Shown: positions 60,729 to 64,000 of the stretch, in pieces | How positions within the stretch are numbered: the stretch's first letter is position 1 | Layout of the letters: every line of letters starts with the position of its first letter | DNA from: Anas platyrhynchos | Lineage: Eukaryota > Chordata > Aves > Anseriformes > Anatidae | NCBI RefSeq assembly: GCF_047663525.1 | Contig: NC_092590.1 | Span: 15,024,001 to 15,088,000 of the forward strand | Direction of reading: 5' to 3' | Length of the DNA: 64,000 nt | Notes under the pieces: model-generated | The model's database searches: none | Told to the model about the DNA's origin: nothing | What the model saw: only the letters and a program-made list of their open reading frames with translations | Made by a program: the position numbers and the translations under genes

Positions 60729-63477
60729 TTAGTTTCTGTAACGGGGCATCTGTGGAGCAGGGGCTCCCTCTATGGGGGTTGAAGAGGAGACTGTCATGAG
60801 CTGTCCCGCATGCATTTTCTCATTCACTCGCAGTTCACAGCCATCCTGCAGCATCCTTATAGCTATCCTTGCAATGTTTTTAGAGTCGTCAAGTCCACTG
60901 TGGGGTCTCCCGTCGTAGGTCATCCCCAGCTTTTCAAGCATGATTGTCAGCTTGGTCTGGTTCCTAGGAACCTGAGGGAGCAAGCGAGCCACATTTCAGA
61001 ATTAGGTTCTGTACCAAGTCTTTTTAATCTAACACGCTGCAAAATAAACAGATGCAGATGTGAAGTACCACATACTACTTTCATGTTGCCTGTTGGTGGA
61101 TCACTAACGATTTCACTTCAAAGCACCTTGCTGAGACAGACACTCATTTTTATAGTGGAGACATAGTCTACAGGAGCTTGTCTAGACTCAGAACCATTTC
61201 AAGAGCTTCTCACCATGACAAGCACCAGCTCAAGATGTGCCAACGCTGGCAACGGTGGAAGTCATGGTCCAGCAAGGTTTAACGAGACTTATAAAGAAAG
61301 AATTACCAAAGTGGTGTAGCAGAGGGAATCAGACTTGTTTTCTTTTCAATTCTAAGGGATTAAGAAGCATCAGGTCCTGATTCTTACTGACCCCACATTT
61401 CTCAACAGATTGGCAACACCAACAGTTGCCCATGTCTACACAGATGAACCAAATCCCTTATTAAATGTCAACCTCCTTTTTCCTGAGGTTATATTAAATA
61501 TAACAAATCCCTTCAAGAAAAGATTGCCAGCCAGGTCCAAATCGTACTCAGAGCAATGGTTTAGCTACACTGACTAGTAATTCACCAGAATCTCCAATAA
61601 CCCACTTCATGGCAATGACAGTGAAGGAAAGCAGCGATAAGATCCAGCACTGAACCAGCATTATTTTTCTCCTGACAGCTTGATGCAACTGTAGATGGGT
61701 CCTAATCTCTTCCTGTCCCCATTTCTGTGAAAAAAGTGGAGATATCTGGCCATAGTGATGCAACTTTGTTTTGTATTACATGGAAACAGGAAATGATAAT
61801 TGCAAAATCAATACAGAATCTTTTCAGCTACTTTAAGATCCAAGAGCACCCATATGACATTTTAGACAATCCGTCATGCAACAATGAACACATCTGCTGA
61901 TTCTTAAAAGCAAGATTAACATTAAAATGCAGTAGATGATACCATTTTCAATTAGTTAAATGAGATGTGGGCATGAATGACATTAGAAAATCAGGCTCCA
62001 GGCAACTAGATTAAGTTGCACTATTTTTATAGCGCACACGTCACAGTCACAGGTATAACAGGACATTCAAGATAAACAAAAATTTCCTGCAAGAGAAAAC
62101 AATTATCTGTACAAACCTTATAGAAGTTCCCATATGATTTGCGAATATTGATCCACTTTTTGGCAAACGAAGGGTATTTAATACGGCTAACACGGCACTG
62201 GATATTCAGAAATTTACTCATATCCCAAGATCTTAACATATCAAAAGAAAAAAAGAGAAAGACATTAATAATGAATAACTCATATACTCTCTATTCCACC
62301 TATTGCACATCTGAAACACAAAAGATGTCTTTTCTTTGGTGTCAGTAGAAGGAAAACTGCTTAGATTAGGGAAAGCTGTCTGCAGTCATGGAAAGGAATC
62401 TTTCAATATGAAATTCTTAATGATAGGGAAAACAAATAGCAAAAGGAGCAACGTTTTCACTAAATGGTTTCAGGCCCAGAATGATTGTAACAAAAAATAG
62501 CATGCCAACTGCCTCAGCTACCACATTAACTCCAGGATAGCCAGTATATCAGAGGCTTATACAGTCTTTGCAGAAGGATATTACAACTGAAATTTCCCTG
62601 ATCACTCAGGTATGCATACATTTATCTCCCTAACTGATGATATTGAAATAAAACCGGAATTCTTTTTAGAAGAACCAGACCTTTATGGAAAGAAGATGAA
62701 GTTATAACCCTACACACTTCTAGCTTTCCTTCCTGCAAGGAAGCACCCCAACAAGTTTGTAAGCTTCGAGCTAGAGTAAAGCCATTTTTCCCTTCTCTTG
62801 AAGCCATCTACACAATCTCACTGCACCTATTTTCTCAAGGGGACTCCCCTTAAGAATTCCAGACACGTTCTAAAGCCATTAATCTAACTAGTCTTATACC
62901 AGTTTTGCCTTAATGTTGTCTTTTTAAAAATTTACTATTGCTTCCAAAGAAGCCAAAAAGGCATGTGATTGATGGCCATTGTCCAGATCTTCAGGAATTC
63001 TGAAAAAGAGGGGCTGTGGTCAAAATATTTTTTTCACTTGGTAAATTGGACTTATGACAGGTTTTCTCATGTATCCATTCATCTCTTACGAAGGCTTTTT
63101 CAAACCACAGCGAATTACAACAAGAAGAAAGGATAAAAAGTCTACTCAATGTCATTTAGCTGCGTACAGAAGCCTGGAAGAGAAACAGTGCCATCTAATG
63201 GACTGAAGCTTCATTTCCAACTGCTCCCTGTAGCTTTCCTGACTTACTCGAAAGCTAAGATTGTAATACAAAAATGGCAAAATGGCAGTGTCACGATCCA
63301 CTTTTAACAATAGTGTATACACGATTTTGCAGCTTTAGAGTGTGCTGAAGGTTACATACGGACATACCCATCTGTCAACATGCAATAGCTGTACTTTGTT
63401 CCCAGTTCTCGCTGTCTCATCCACTCTATGACGTTCTGTAGAACTTGAGGAAATGCATCAGCTTTATCAATGATGTC
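60729..63477 (-). CDS. ERI1: 3'-5' exoribonuclease 1, last three coding exons (5' exons beyond the window)
   Basis: DEDDh-family 3' exonuclease that trims histone mRNA stem-loop ends and 5.8S rRNA and degrades siRNA. Exons: 63,368-63,477 (36 codons plus 2 bases), 62,117-62,231 and 60,729-60,971 (stop TAA at 60,729-60,731). Junctions are GT-AG and phases agree. Exon order encodes …DKADAFPQVLQ…LTDG, then SWDMSKFLNIQC…RKSYGNFYK, then VPRNQTKLTIMLEKLGM…. Catalytic residues visible by comparison with human ERI1 are the Asp of the LTDGSWDM block (human D234) and the His and Asp of RPHSGLDD (H293, D298). The first two catalytic residues (D134, E136) and the SAP domain lie in exons outside the window. 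The last 80 residues match human closely up to a variable end. The introns here are 1,145 and 1,136 bases. Confidence 0.95.
60972..62116 (-). other. ERI1: ERI1 last intron
   Basis: Starts GTTTGT and ends CTCCCTCAG on the minus strand. No gene or clear repeat seen inside. Confidence 0.8.
62232..63367 (-). other. ERI1: ERI1 penultimate intron
   Basis: Starts GTATGT and ends GTTAAG on the minus strand. AT-rich; no recognisable element. Confidence 0.8.
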
Positions 63478-63772
63478 CTAATAAGGCAAAGAAAGCAAAA
63501 GCAACGAACACTTAAAAAAACAACACAACAACAAAAACCCACAAAAACAACCAACAAACCTTCACAACATGAAGTGTAAGAATGATACTGGTGTATAGGC
63601 TGTATACCAGTATCATACTAAATAACTCACTAAATTGGCTTCACAATAGTCTTAGAAACAGACTACACATTAAAATAAGTCGGTAAGGGGACAGATTTTT
63701 CTAAACTGAAAAAAAAAAAAAAAGCACCACTAAAGAGCCAGACCTCAAATATCATCTCTAAAAGTAAATAGA
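63478..63772 (-). other. ERI1: ERI1 upstream intron, partial
   Basis: AT-rich intron sequence with A runs (for example 63,708-63,723). No ERI1 exon is present up to the window edge. Confidence 0.6.
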
Positions 63773-64000
63773 TGTCCTGGTTTCAGCTGGCATAGAGTTA
63801 GTTTTCCTCCTAGCAGCTGGTACGGTGCCATGTTTTGGATTTAGGATGAGAATAATGCTGATAACACAATGATGTTTTAGTTGTAGAGCAGGGCTTACAC
63901 AAAGCCAAGGACTTTCCAGCTTCTCACACTGCCCTGTGAGTGAGGAAGCTGGGGTGCAGCAGAAGCTGGAAGGGGACATACCCAGGACAGCTGACCCCAA
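63773..64000 (+). mobile_element. Avian endogenous-retrovirus LTR, left part, cut by the window edge
   Basis: Begins TGTCCTGGTTTCAGCTGG and continues with GTTTTGGATTTAGGATGAGA, TGTTTTAGTTGTAG and a CCAGGACAGCTGACCC segment, a pattern I recognise from a widespread avian LTR. It sits in an ERI1 intron, in the antisense direction to the gene. Only the LTR start is in the window, so I cannot say whether it is a solo LTR or part of a longer fossil. Family assignment is from memory. Confidence 0.7.

Overview
The window is bird genomic DNA. Three vertebrate genes can be recognised (CLDN23, PPP1R3B, ERI1), and the repeats are mostly CR1 LINE copies, including reverse-transcriptase and 3'-end fragments, plus the start of an avian-type LTR at the right edge. 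No prokaryotic, CRISPR or tRNA/rRNA signals were seen. In human 8p23.1 the same three genes lie close together with MFHAS1 and TNKS (from memory); neither of those two is visible here.

Layout: 1-456 is the 3' part of CLDN23 (+), with its poly(A) signal at 761-766. From 12,598 down to about 1,438 on the minus strand lies a compact, GC-rich gene for a giant LDL-receptor-family protein. I assembled 33 exons; all splice sites are GT-AG and the phases agree from the signal peptide to the stop, giving about 2,223 residues. It has 13 LDLa repeats, 8 EGF modules, 4 YWTD-type propellers, a Thr-rich mucin-like exon, one membrane helix and an FxNxxY tail motif. It is convergent with CLDN23. This is the most interesting item in the window; the best family guess is an LRP13-like oocyte/lipoprotein receptor, which I could not confirm.

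From 13.2 to 26.6 kb is intergenic DNA. A CpG-rich promoter at about 26.64-27.02 kb feeds PPP1R3B (+): exon 1 ends at 26,864, intron 1 is about 2.3 kb, and the main coding exon is 29,158-30,049, followed by a 2.4-kb 3' UTR ending near an AATAAA at 32,421. An in-frame ATG in exon 1 offers a 15-residue N-terminal extension that resembles the N-terminus of the paralogue PPP1R3C.

From 32.45 to 60.7 kb is a long, gene-poor, AT-richer stretch with CR1 fragments, simple repeats, a 26-bp tandem duplication and a 40-bp near-perfect hairpin. The last three coding exons of ERI1 (minus) lie at 60,729-63,477; its upstream exons are beyond the window. ERI1 and PPP1R3B are convergent, as in human. The genes do not form one pathway: a tight-junction protein, an endocytic receptor, the hepatic glycogen-targeting subunit of PP1, and a histone-mRNA/5.8S rRNA 3' exonuclease.
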